Part shown: one piece after another, positions 11,709 through 21,425 of the stretch
How the letters are laid out: every line of letters starts with the position of its first letter
How positions within the stretch are numbered: position 1 is the stretch's first letter
Assembly: GCA_001972305.1 (NCBI GenBank)
Contig: BDDD01001484.1
Location: forward strand, 26,043 to 90,042
Source of the DNA: Cephalotus follicularis
Lineage: Eukaryota; Streptophyta; Magnoliopsida; Oxalidales; Cephalotaceae
DNA: 64,000 nucleotides
Direction: 5' to 3'
Program-made: the position numbers and the translations under genes
The notes under the pieces: model-generated
Seen by the model: the letters and a program-made list of their open reading frames with translations, nothing else
Database searches by the model: none
Told to the model about the DNA's origin: nothing

Positions 11709-12934
11709 ATGGAGGGGCTAATTCCTTTGATGTCAGCCATTGTCCAACCAATTGCCTCTTTGTTTTCTTTGAGTAGGTCTATAACCTCCTCTTCCTGACT
11801 GTGAGTAAGATTAGATGAAATAATAACAGGAAGAGTTTGGTTGTCACCTAGAAACGAGTATTTCAATGTAGAGGGAAATTCTTTAAGTTCAAGTTTCGGA
11901 GGCTCCTCAATTGATGGTTTAGGCAAGGATATGGACAAAGGGCCCACTGGCACTAATGGCTGCATACTAAACATATCAACGAAATCACCTCCATCGTCAT
12001 CCTCTAAATCCCGCATGCAATCATTAAAATTTCCATCAAAATCAATGTCGATGTGTGTATCAATATAATCGGGAAATGCATGGATTGCATTTAATTCATC
12101 AAAATCAGCAGAATGCTTACCCAATCGAAAAACATTAAAATCCACGGACGTATTTCCGAAGCTTAATCTCATCAGACCATTGCGACAAATTATTAACGCA
12201 TTACTTGTAGCGAGGAAAGGTTTACCAAGGATAACAGGAATTTGATAATTTAAGTTTGCAACAGGCTGGGTGTCTAAGACAACAAAGTCGACAGGAAAGA
12301 AAAACTCCCCAACCTTTATCAACACATCCTCGATTTTCCATCGCGGCACCTTCACAGACCTATCCGCTAATTGCAATGTCATCGTGGTTGGTCTTAACTC
12401 TCCTAATCCAAGCTTCTCATAAACCGATGATGGCAACAAGTTTACACTTGCTCCTAAATCGAGCAAGGCATGCTCAATTTTTGTGTTTCCAATAACACAA
12501 GAGATTGTCGGGCAACCAGGATCTTTATACTTTCGCATTGTGGGTTGCGAAAACAATGTACTAATGTTGGCTGCCAAGAAAGCTTTTTTCAGAGTTTGAA
12601 GGATCCTCTTTTTCGTGCATAAGTCTTTTAGGACTTTTGCGTAAGTGGGCACCTGTTCAATGGCTTCAAGCAATGGAATATTGATTTGGACTTGCTTAAA
12701 TGTTTCAATGATTTTTTCCATTGCTGGGGCTTTCTTGTTTTGCAATCTTTTTGGAAAGGGAGCTGGTGGGTCAAATGAATGCTTTGGCTCCTCGCCCGGT
12801 TGTTTCTTCTTTTCGTCTTCTTCTTCCTTCCTCAAATCATTGTGCGCATTCAATTGCATTGGTTGCACGGATGGGTCAGCCAATGGTTCTTGATAATTTT
12901 CTTGCACCAATGATTCTTCCATTTGCTCGCTCAC
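11657..12934 (-). pseudogene. Athila gag C-terminus and protease
   Basis: The 425-codon frame begins in the low-complexity gag tail. It contains PPAPFPKRLQNKK and then the helical FKQVQINIPLLEAIEQVPTY segment typical of Athila. The aspartic protease motif DLGASVNLLPSSVY lies near residue 160 and ILGKPFLATS near 235. The catalytic Asp of the D-(L/T)-G triad is present. The frame is continuous with the gag pieces to its right apart from two TAA stops. It ends in LIEGCEEQIL, where it slips out of register with RT. The protease would cleave the gag-pol polyprotein. Confidence 0.92.
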
Positions 12935-12991
12935 ATTCTTCGTTTGATCCGCTGGATGGTATTCATTTCCACTCCTTAGGGCAAAAACTTG

Positions 12992-13792
12992 TTATGATGG
13001 ACCCGAGGAGGAATCTAAATTTTGCGGATTTACCGGTTGTTGGATTTGAGCGGAATGGTTTAAGGCAATCCTAGGATTTGGGTCAGGTTGTGACGAGATT
13101 TTTCCTTTTTCTCTTTCATGCAGAGCGGATGCTAGTTGTGAAATTTGTTTTTCCATGTTATGCTGACTAGTCATCACAGTGCTCATAAGAAGTTCCATAC
13201 TCTTTTCTAACGCCGAAATCCTAGACGGATCCTCTCTTTGGTTTGGAAATCCAGATGTTTGTTGATTTGAGAATTGATTTTGTGGTGGGAAGGATGGTCG
13301 ATTGGTGTTTGAATTTTGGGAGAACCTTGGAAATGTCTGCTGTGGGGAAGACTGGATAGGGAAGCTTGAAGGTTGTCCCGAGAAGTGTGGAGGTGCGGCA
13401 CCAACGCTAGAAGGCTGCCCCGAAAAATTTGATTGTTCTCGCATGTTTTGCCCTTGACTCCATGAGAAGTTTGGATGATTTCGCCAACCCGGATTGTAAA
13501 TGTTACTATACGGGTTGTATTAGTTCATAGCAGATACATTCTCAGGAGTGTATTTGCTGTCCATATAGTTTTGGCATGCTTCAAAAACATGGTTTGGGGA
13601 CTGACACCAAGAACACATAGGGGGACTTTGATCGATTTGATTTACTTGTGAGGAACCCCTAAGCAACGACTCTATTCTCTTGAGGCGGCTATCTAACTGT
13701 GCCTCGAGCGCAACTGCTCCTTCTATAACGTTTGGTCTTGGTTGATTAATTCTTTCTAAGCGATGGTTTGGACCACGCACCCAATCGGTCAT
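12992..13792 (-). pseudogene. Athila gag fragment with CCHC zinc knuckle
   Basis: One frame runs from 13792 to 12992 with a TAA at 13520-13522, and meets a further TAA at 12992-12994 before the protease frame. Both stops lie where CAA (Gln) would fit, so each is one C-to-T change. The knuckle CSWCQSPNHVFEAC follows coiled-coil-like LEAQLDSRLKRIESLL. The tail is rich in S, P, Q and F. The conserved retrotransposon-gag capsid domain that should precede the knuckle is missing: the coding sequence begins only about 540 bp from the primer site. The capsid part has therefore been deleted. Confidence 0.88.
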
Positions 13793-14339
13793 AAACTAAC
13801 TTAAATGGAATCCTAAACTAATGGTAGAAATTAACTTAGCAAAATTAGGGTTTGTTAAAAGCTTATGCAAGAATTATCAGAATTTGTTGTTAAAGCTTAT
13901 GCAATTCCCTAATTAAACTAAGCTAACGGAAACACAAAGGTCAAGGCAAGAAACCTAATTTATCTACGTTAGAAAATTGTTAAAGTTTATGCGAATGAAG
14001 TAAAATGTTTGTTAAAAATTATGCTGAACCTATTTAAACTAAATTAGAATTGTTAGAAAAACACAAAAATAGAAAAATAAAAATAAAAATAAAATAGTTA
14101 TACATTAACGTAGAAACGGAAAAAATATATATTAAATATAAAACAAAACACAAACGGAACACACACGGGGAATTAATAACTAACGTAGAGCACACACTAA
14201 AGCAGAAATAAACTAATTATATTAACTAACACAAATTAAAGCAGAAAACACAAAGTAAAACAAACCAGTTTTTTTTTAATATTAAATCTAAACTAAATAC
14301 TACGAATCAGTTAAATAAATTTAAACTAATTTAAACGCT
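13793..14339 (-). other. Athila 5' leader, non-coding
   Basis: AT-rich sequence between the primer site and the gag remnant. It contains repeated AAGCTTATGC-like bits near 13860-14030 and long A/T runs. I see no coding sequence. The leader abuts a gag that lacks its capsid domain, so a deletion end lies near 13790-13800. Confidence 0.6.
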
Positions 14340-14357
14340 TCCCCGGCAACGGCGCCA
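14340..14357 (-). other. Athila primer binding site
   Basis: On the minus strand this reads TGGCGCCGTTGCCGGGGA, the primer site used by Athila-lineage elements and usually assigned to tRNA-Asp. It lies five bases from the LTR end at 14363. Confidence 0.93.
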
Positions 14358-14730
14358 AAAACTTTTCACTGTTAAAAAGAATGTTTTAAAATTTATAGTC
14401 GCAAGTGCACGGATCAAGCAGTAACGGATCGAACGCAGGGAAACGTAAACTAATTGTAATTTATCCAACCTAAGCGAAGTATACCAAATTTGAAATTAAC
14501 TATCGAAAACTACTCCTAATTATGCAAAGTAAAATAAATAAACAAAACAAGAAATTAAGACTTTGATAATTAAAAACCTTGAATTTAAAATACTAAGAAA
14601 TAAAACATGCTATAAATAAAAGTGAAGAGAATATATAATATAGAAATGGTTTTAGGGTATAGAAACGCACCGTAGATTGTATTGAACAATTCCATTGAGT
14701 TGAATGATCATACCTTGATAAACAACGAGA

Positions 14731-14886
14731 GCTAGGTCTATACAGAGTGCGGCGGTGATGACAAGACGTATGAGTAGACATGCTAGGTCTATACGAAGTA
14801 CGGCAACAGCGGCGGCAAGACGTATGAGTAGACTTGCTAGGTCTATACGAAGTGTGTTCGTTGCGACAAATCATATGAGTAGACTC
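14731..14886 (-). repeat. Tandem repeat, three units of 51-54 bp, in Athila LTR
   Basis: GCTAGGTCTATAC recurs at 14731, 14782 and 14836. CGTATGAGTAGAC or its variant recurs at 14768, 14821 and 14872. Confidence 0.88.
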
Positions 14887-15279
14887 CGTTGATTTAAGCT
14901 CCATTTATTCGCCAACTTTCAGCTTCACCGACAAGATGTTCGTGGATTTTAATCAGACAGACAAAGTGTGTGCAAAGGCAGAAATATGGAAGAACAAATC
15001 AAATATTCAAGGATTTTTATTGATGGAATTGAAACAATAACAATCTAGGCTTGTTCTTCCCTAAAACCTTGAAAAGTTTAGCTACTAGACATTATAAAAA
15101 TAAAACTAAATTGATGAAAGAAAATTAGGGTTCTACAACCTCTCTACTACTCAACTTCTGTTATTCTGCCGAAATAACATTGCTTATATACTACAAAATT
15201 GATCAAAAACACAATAAAAGCAATCCTAGCTACAAAATATGGCAAAAATCCAATCTTTCTATTTCTGCTGCAGAGGAAG

Positions 15280-15580
15280 GCGTCGACTTCTTTTAAAAGG
15301 CGTCGATGTCTTCTTGTAAAAATTGTGACTTGCTGAGATGCGAGTGAAAGGCGTCGACTCCTATGGTGAAAGACGTCGACTTCTTTTGCTCCAAAAGTTA
15401 CAGGTCGAATTGGCATAAAGACGTCGATCCCTTGTGTGAAAGACGTCGATGTCATGTTCATAGCTCTTTGAAGATTGTTGCATTTTCCAGAAAAGACGTC
15501 GACTTCCAAAGAAAGACGTCGACTTCTTTGTTGTAAACCCAGAAAAGACATCGATGTGTATTGAAAGGCGTCGACGCTTT
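15280..15580. repeat. GTCGAC palindrome cluster, arm class AAAGACG/CGTCTTT (Athila LTR)
   Basis: About eleven copies of A(A)AGRCGTCGAC/T occur in 300 bp at intervals of roughly 20-45 bp, including 15281-15296, 15351-15374 and 15496-15532. The flank TTCCAGAAAAGACGTCGAC lies at 15486-15504, and AAAGTTACAGG at 15392-15403. Both flanks also occur in Sirevirus-type copies. Confidence 0.92.
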
Positions 15581-16801
15581 TGGTCTGTTTTCTACAGAAT
15601 TTGGCATTTCTTCAATCTTTATACTTTAAGCTCCAATTTTGCACACTTTTGGGTGGTATTCTTGCACTTTGGTCTTTTATCTCTTTTACCTAAAAATCAA
15701 TATAACACAACCAAAGTAGTCTATTCCAAGCATAAAAATATCGCAAATAACATATTAAAAACAACACATTTTTATGCTAAACAGCCATGCACGTCGACGC
15801 CTTTGTTAAAGAGGGCATAAGCGCTGACGCTTATTATAAACCAACGACGCTTTAGTCGTTTTCCATTTCTATTCTTGGACAGTGACTCTGTAAGGAAGGA
15901 GAAATTCTTTCCTTAAACTAGTTATCCGATTTGCCTTTTGTGTTTGGACGCGTTATTACATGTAAGGAAAGCCATAAAGCCACACGTTTTCAGCATTAAA
16001 CTTACACGTTTTCATTTGTTTTAAAACCGCACCTGCACGTTTTTACAAACTGAAGCATCCATTTTCGTCTGCCATTTTTCATTGTCTTCTTCATTAGTTT
16101 TCGTCATCTTGAGGTATGTAAGGATTCTGAGTTTTAGTTTCTGTTATTTTATCACTGTTTTATCAAATATAAAGTTTTAGATTGCCTCTGTCACTTATGA
16201 AAATCATTTTGATCATATAATGTCTGAAACCATATTTTGAAATATATCTATGTTGTTTTAATGATTTAAGTCTGCTTATCACTGCATTTTAGATCATTAC
16301 AGTAATGGTTTCAAACAGAGAATCACATTTTATAACTTACCTATCACTGTTTTATTGGGTTTTTGCAACTGAGTTATAAACGTATTTTAAAATAAAAAAG
16401 ATTTCTTACTGCTATATTTAACTAGTAAAGATATGTTAAATGTTATGCTAGTTTCAATCAAGGAAATTATGTCTTATTGTTAGTATACTACTGTATAATT
16501 CATGTTTGAGAAACTGGTTTTTGTACATGTTTTGTAATCCAAAAATGATGTGTTAGAAAACTGTTTTTATGTCTTGCATATGTTAAGCGTCGATTGTTTT
16601 TCGTTTTTTGTTCACGTTTAGGTCTTAACCGTCGATACTTAAGTTTGAGCGTCGACTGTAACGCCCCGTAGCTGTTTTGGAGTCTAAGAAAAACTGTTTT
16701 CTATGGTGTATAATTTTTGTTTTTATGGGCTTTGGACTTATTTGAGTAAGAGAGGAAAGTTAAGTGTTGATTTTGTTATAAGCCCAAGTGTAAAGTGTGA
16801 T

Positions 16802-16809
16802 TAGAAATA
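16802..16809 (+). promoter_or_regulatory. Degraded TATA box in B 5' LTR
   Basis: The sequence is TAGAAATA, while the 3' LTR has TATAAATA at 21213-21220 in the same context (GATTATAAATAGTTGG). One T-to-G change would weaken the promoter that drives the element. Confidence 0.65.
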
Positions 16810-17374
16810 GTTGGAGGACTTAAGTGCAAAGCTTGATGAGGAAGTTTCAAAATCCCAAGGTTTAATGATGGTTTTGTAGAGATTAGCAAAGAGATATTTT
16901 CTTTTGAGTTTTGGCCATCCTTTCTTCTAGCTTCAGCAGGTTAGAGAGTTTTAGAGAGAGAGAGAGTTCTAGTTTTCTTCCTCTTCCCATTCTTAGCGCC
17001 TGGACCAGTGGAAGCTTGAAGCGTCCGACCCCAGCAAGAAGAACAAGCGAATAAGGAAAGACGCAATCAAGCCAGAGGAAGAGTGTAGCAAAAAAGAAGA
17101 GACATTAGCGTCCAAGGAAGTAGCAAGAACTGTGAGTGGAACATCCCTTATATGTTTCTAGTTGTTTCATGATGTTCTTGATAACTCATTAAGTTTTGAA
17201 TTTCTAGTACAGTGAGAGCTTTCTAGCGGGAATTTGTTTCCCTAGCGTCTTTGTATGTTTTCCTTGACAGAAGAGAGAGATAGAGTCTCTGAGCACTAGA
17301 GCTCAAGTTTCTTCTAAGTGAATTAGTCACTTTCCGGAGAAGGTAACGCGTACATGCTCAACCCTACTCCTCGT

Positions 17375-17648
17375 CCTACTATTGTCTATGATGGGAAGTC
17401 GAGCGAGACTGCCCCTAGGTCCTACCTGTATCTCCTTTACACTATTGTCTATGATGGTGTTTAGGGTTTGAGTGCAGCCAAGCACTATGTACACAGCTCC
17501 AACCTCCTCGACCTACTATTGTCTATGATGGGAAGCCGAGCGAGACTGTCCCCAGGTCCTACCTGGATCTCCTTTACACTATTGTCTATGATGGTGTTTA
17601 GGCTTTGAGTATAGTAGAGCGAAGTTTCCAGAATAGAGATTAGAGCCT
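17375..17648 (+). repeat. 137-bp tandem duplication in LTR B
   Basis: CCTACTATTGTCTATGATGG recurs 137 bp apart (about 17375 and 17512). Each unit contains a second inner ATTGTCTATGATGG. The 3' LTR repeats the arrangement at about 21785-22030, so the duplication is older than this insertion. Confidence 0.85.
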
Positions 17649-18108
17649 TTCAGTAAGTCTTCTAGAGGAGGACTTTGTCGTCGGTAGTCATGCCTTCAGC
17701 TCAGATAAGTAAGTAAAACAAAGAAATAGCAAGCTAAGAGGAGAACCATGGGTTCTCGGCAGATACTGCTAAGCAGGCTTCGGCCTAGATTAGCTCAGCT
17801 CTTACCACTATAAGTTGGCAACTATATTATGTAATCAGCAAAGCAAGCATAGCAGAGAAAAGCCAGTTGCCAGCTTAGTTGTTCTCCTCGGGTTTTTAGC
17901 CGAGAAGGACCCCTGCTCTTCTTCCGAACACTTTCTTTCTACAGTTGTATTCTTAAGTTTATTTCAGCTTTCACGAATATTCTAGAATAAGCTAAGCAGA
18001 GAAAAAAGTAAGTTTTTCAAGTACTTTGAGCGTTTCTTTATTGTATGCCATGACATATGTTTTGTTTACAGTCTTTTCCCCAAGTTGGGATAGTTATTCA
18101 TGCTCATG

Positions 18109-18209
18109 GTAAGTTTTCTTCAACGCATTCCTTTATGAATGCATCAGAGGATGTTTTGTTCTCATTCACTTAGTCAATTGGACTAATCCCCTCACAGATT
18201 GTTTTGCAG
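18109..18209 (+). other. Candidate 101-nt intron in LTR B
   Basis: The donor ATG/GTAAGT starts at 18109. A branch-point-like GGACTAATCC lies at 18179-18188. The acceptor TTTTGCAG ends at 18209, preceded by a pyrimidine-rich stretch. Length and signals fit a plant intron. The 3' LTR keeps the donor (22528) but its acceptor reads TTTTGCGG (22623-22630). LTR D has a matching branch point and acceptor at 43229-43260. Confidence 0.5.
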
Positions 18210-19418
18210 ACCAGCCAGCCGGAGGAGATCCTCCAGCTCAGTAGTAGATAGCTAATCAAGGTAGTTTTGAGCTCGGGATCATGGAACGTCAGCTCAGGCA
18301 TTTAGTATTGCATAGCATTGGGCATTCTTTTGGGTTTCTCTACCTCTCTTTTTGTAGTAGAGTAGCCGAGAGCTTTTCCTTTTGTATAAGATATGTTATT
18401 CTTTTGCCGAGCCAGACGAGGCAATGTATGCTTATGCCAGAGGACAACCATGTAATGATTTTATACTTTCAAGGAACTTTATGGATGTTTTGAGTTGATA
18501 GATTTGTTTATCTTATGATTTCATGGATATTTCCTATTTTGAGTTTTGTGTGCTCAGGTTTGACCGGGGAGCTAGAGAGTCCTCGACTTGTATAACAGAG
18601 ATAAGCTTAGCGGAGGAGAGTAGTTTAAGGCTAAGGTGGATGTTTTAAGTTTATAGAGTTTTACCCGAGGAGGTAGGGTGTCCTCGGGTAAGGTTGGGCC
18701 TTTCGCCTATGACGCCAAGAAGGAGTCCTCAGGTCGATGTCAGAGGAGACTAGTTAGAAGAAGGCCAGGGACGAGTTACAAGGTTTAAGAAATAGTGTTT
18801 TAAGTTATGTTGTGCGTTTTGATGTTAGTATAGTAGTGTTTTTGGTTGAGTAGGGGAGAAGGGTAGCGGTGGACAAGGTGCGTCCTCGGGTTTGAGCAGA
18901 CCTTAGAGTTTATGTTTTCACGTTAGGCGTGCGTGCATCTCACCTCGGGAGTTAGGGTTCTTACGCGTTAGCCCAAGCCCTCTCCCCAGGCATGTTTTTT
19001 TCCGTAGGTTGTTAAGTCAGCGTGTGAGTTTCACGTGTGTGCTCTCTTCTAAGGTTTTATGCTGTTGTGCGTTTAGCCCAGGCCTTCTCCTCGGGCTTTT
19101 TGCGCGATAAGTTAAGTGATCTTGTGAGGAGCACGTGGGTGTTCTCCTTGGGCATAAGTGATGCGACGCGTTTTGGAGCTTTGGTTAAGTAGTGCTGGGG
19201 ACACAAGTAGGAAAGGAGTTGGATCCACAGCCCCGGTTGCCCTGTTAGCTGCACGCCCAACCCAGGCTTTCTCCTCGGGGCTTTTTGCGCTATGGGTTCT
19301 TAGGGAGTCTTCAAATGGCTCCTTGGGCAATTTTAGTTTGAGATGGTTATTGGCAAGGAGTGCCATCCCCGGCAGGACACGTGTCCCGTAGTTAGAGTGG
19401 GAACGGGTCCTGACAACA

Positions 19419-19428
19419 TGGTATCAGA
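19419..19428 (+). other. Primer binding site, element B
   Basis: TGGTATCAGA begins four bases after the LTR end at 19415 and matches the initiator-tRNA-Met type. Confidence 0.9.
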
Positions 19429-19554
19429 TTGTAGGTTTTCATTTTTCCTTGTGCCTTCTGTGTTAGTTAGTGGGGTATCATGTTGGGTTGCATTCATGCA
19501 TTGCATATAGTTGCGACATTTTTGTGATATGTTAGTATGTTGTTGTAGAAGGAG

Positions 19555-20940
19555 ATGCCACCTCGGACTCGTAGTGCAGTTTGTGGCAGAGGTTGCGACA
19601 GAGGCAGAGGCAGAGGCAGAGGAAGAACGATTCCTCGCCAAACAGTGGAACAAGAGGTTCCTATAGATACGCCAGAGGAGCAAGTGAATGTGGGAGTAGA
19701 AGGACAGAGAGCTCGACAGGTACCAAAGGAGCCTATCCCAGCGGCGCAATCAGCTGCCCGTATGCCTCCGCTAGTACCTACCAGTGAACCTATGGAGATG
19801 ATGCCAGCAGCAACGATGTGGGCTCAGACTGTAGGTTTAGTCAGAACTCAACCTCTTCCTATCGAACGAATGCAACAGTTGGGTGCAACGTCGTTTGAGG
19901 GAACAGGAGACCCCATGGATGCAGAGTTATGGTTAAACCACCTTGAAGAGATCTTCACGTGGCTTGATATAGTAGAGGATTCATGGGTAAAGAATGTGTC
20001 CTTCTTTCTTGCAAGAGGTGCTCGATGATGGTGGGAAGCTCTTGTAGGTCAGCATGAGAGCTTGGCAGAGATCACGTGGGAGAAGTTCAAGAAGGAGTTT
20101 AGACAGTACTTCTTCCCACCAACTTTCGTGAAAGAGAAGAGAAAAGAGTTTTTGTATTTGAGGCAAGGTAATGGGACTGTATCTCAGTACGAGTATCGTT
20201 TTATGGACTTGTCCCATTTTGCTCCAGCCCTTGTAGCAAACCAAGAAGAGAGATGTTAGAAGTTCCTGGAAGGGCTAAGTTTTGAGATCAGACATATGGT
20301 ATCCGTGACCCCGTGGTTGGTGTTCAGCGATTTAGCGGAAGCTGCCAAGAGAGTAGAGTTGAGCCTAGCAGACCAAAGGATGCGTCAAGAGCAAGGACGG
20401 AAGAGATCCTCATCTCAGTCCGAGCAAGCAGAGAACCCCTCCAAAGTTCAGAAGCAGTGGGGACCTCAGTCCTCGGGCAACGTCAGAGGCGGAGCATCTC
20501 AGTAAAGGAAAACTACCCTAGTTGTTAGCAACGTACAGGGGAGTTCTTATCAGAGTAACAAGACCCCTCAGTGTCAAGTTTGTGGTAAGTCCCATTCGGG
20601 GGAATGCAATAAAGGAAGTTCTGGATGCGATAGATGTGGCGAGGTCGGGCACATGAAAAGAGATTGTCCTCAGCAATCTATTAGCAACGCGATGACTCCC
20701 ATTGCAGCACCAGTAGAGAAGCAGACTCCAAGTAGTGGAACAGCAAGACCAAGTCAACAGGCGACAACACCGAGAACAAGTTTCTCGACAGCACGGAGTA
20801 CCACTGCCAGAGCTATTAGTGGCAGACCTCCAAGCAGACCAGGGGCTACAGCAAGAGTTTACTCCCTTCTCAGAGGGCCGGATATGACAGCACCAGACCT
20901 GCCACTAGGTGAGATCTTGTGTTTTATGTTTCTTCTTTAG
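19555..20940 (+). pseudogene. Element B gag with two zinc knuckles
   Basis: A single frame of 462 codons opens at MPPRTRSA, a start typical of Tekay-like gag. It is broken by TGA 20026-20028, TAG 20257-20259 and TAA 20503-20505, where CGA, CAG and CAA would fit. An arginine/glycine-rich N-terminus is followed by the retrotransposon-gag domain (PMDAELWLNHLEEIF near 120, ITWEKFKKEFRQYFFP near 180, VSQYEYRFMDLSHFAP near 215). Two CCHC knuckles follow: CQVCGKSHSGEC, with a shortened spacing, and CDRCGEVGHMKRDC. Instead of entering protease, the frame ends shortly after ARVYSLLRG in CFMFLL and stops 128 bp before the 3' LTR. The product would form capsid and bind RNA. The length and end match gag of element D. 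Confidence 0.9.
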
Positions 20941-21055
20941 TAGGATAAGTTAAGTTATAGTATCTATTAGTTGAGCATAGTTGCAGAGATGCCAAAGATC
21001 ATAGAATAGTTTTTCCTAAGGTTTGACTTGATAAATTTTGGGAACAAAATTTCTT

Positions 21056-21068
21056 AAGGTGGGGAGGA
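21056..21068 (+). other. Polypurine tract, element B
   Basis: AAGGTGGGGAGGA lies immediately before the 3' LTR TGTAACGCCC at 21069. D has the identical purine tract at 41849-41861. Confidence 0.88.
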
Positions 21069-21212
21069 TGTAACGCCCTGTAGCTGTTTTGGAGTCTAAG
21101 AAAAACTTTTTTCTATGGTGTATAATTTTTTTTTTATGGGCTTTGGACTTATTTGAGTAAGAGAGGAAAGTTAAGTGTTGATTTTTTTATAAGCCCAAGT
21201 GTAAAGTGTGAT

Positions 21213-21220
21213 TATAAATA
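21213..21220 (+). promoter_or_regulatory. TATA box in B 3' LTR
   Basis: TATAAATA in the context GATTATAAATAGTTGGAGG lies about 145 bp into the LTR, upstream of a pyrimidine/AG-rich stretch. This is a likely promoter core. Confidence 0.65.
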
Positions 21221-21362
21221 GTTGGAGGACTTAAGTGCAAAGCTTATTGAGGAAGTTTCCAAATCCCAAGGTTTAATGATGTTTTTGTGGAGATTAGCAA
21301 AGAGATATTTTCTTTGAGTTTTGGCCATCCTTTCTTCTAGCTTCAGTAGGTTAGAGAGTTTT

Positions 21363-21367
<5 letters not shown>

Positions 21368-21420
<53 letters not shown>
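21368..21420 (+). repeat. (AG)n microsatellite, about 26 units
   Basis: The pure AG run spans about 53 bp. The same site in the 5' LTR has only about seven units (16953-16966), so the expansion occurred after insertion. Confidence 0.95.

Positions 21421-21425
<5 letters not shown>

Larger units (their letters stand above)
8305..11772 (-). repeat. Tandem direct duplication of 1734 bp in Athila pol
   Basis: 8305-10038 and 10039-11772 appear identical by eye. The encoded RT stretches are identical residue for residue, including the same frameshift. The join at 10038/10039 links GTTTTCTTTGA to CGGCCAATAAAA. No obvious microhomology is seen at the edges. 1734 is a multiple of three. Confidence 0.93.
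6786..15782 (-). mobile_element. Athila-like Ty3 retrotransposon, decayed
   Basis: The element is flanked by perfect GCCAT duplications (6781-6785, 15783-15787). LTR-homologous sequence occurs at both ends. On the minus strand the order is 5' LTR (15782-14363), a TGGCGCCGTTGCCGGGGA primer site, gag, protease, RT, RNase H, integrase, a G-run purine tract and a truncated 3' LTR. The DLGASVNLLP protease and this primer site are typical of the Athila lineage. There is no env-like ORF after integrase. A 1734-bp internal stretch is tandemly duplicated, which splits pol into overlapping pieces. Confidence 0.93.
14363..15782 (-). repeat. Athila 5' LTR (full length, 1420 bp)
   Basis: The plus-strand end is GCTAAACA followed by the GCCAT duplication. 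The inner end aligns with the left LTR start TGTTCACTG, here mutated to TTTTCACTG. It carries a 51-54-bp tandem repeat (14731-14886) and a dense GTCGAC cluster (15280-15580). A 199-bp piece of the same LTR type is found at 46881-47079. Confidence 0.9.
16657..19415 (+). repeat. 5' LTR of element B
   Basis: 2759 bp, TGTAACGCCCC to GGGTCCTGACA. Landmarks: TATA position at 16802-16809 mutated to TAGAAATA, a short AG run (16953-16966), a duplicated 137-bp block (17375-17648), a candidate intron (18109-18209) and a GC-richer end with CCTCGGGC repeats. Confidence 0.92.

Noticed and set aside
7279-12934. Athila pol pieces as two separate elements inserted in tandem
   Set aside because: The repeated unit has no LTR or target duplication at its borders and both units are colinear with one pol, so an internal tandem duplication explains it.
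15147-15551. 134-codon minus-strand frame with repeated RRLSLEVDVF
   Set aside because: The repetition is the GTCGAC cluster read in one frame. It lies in an LTR and has no start context or domain.
15280-15580. Regularly spaced short repeats that look at first like a CRISPR array
   Set aside because: Repeats are too short and variable, spacers are themselves repeat-derived and irregular, the host is a plant retrotransposon, and there are no cas genes.
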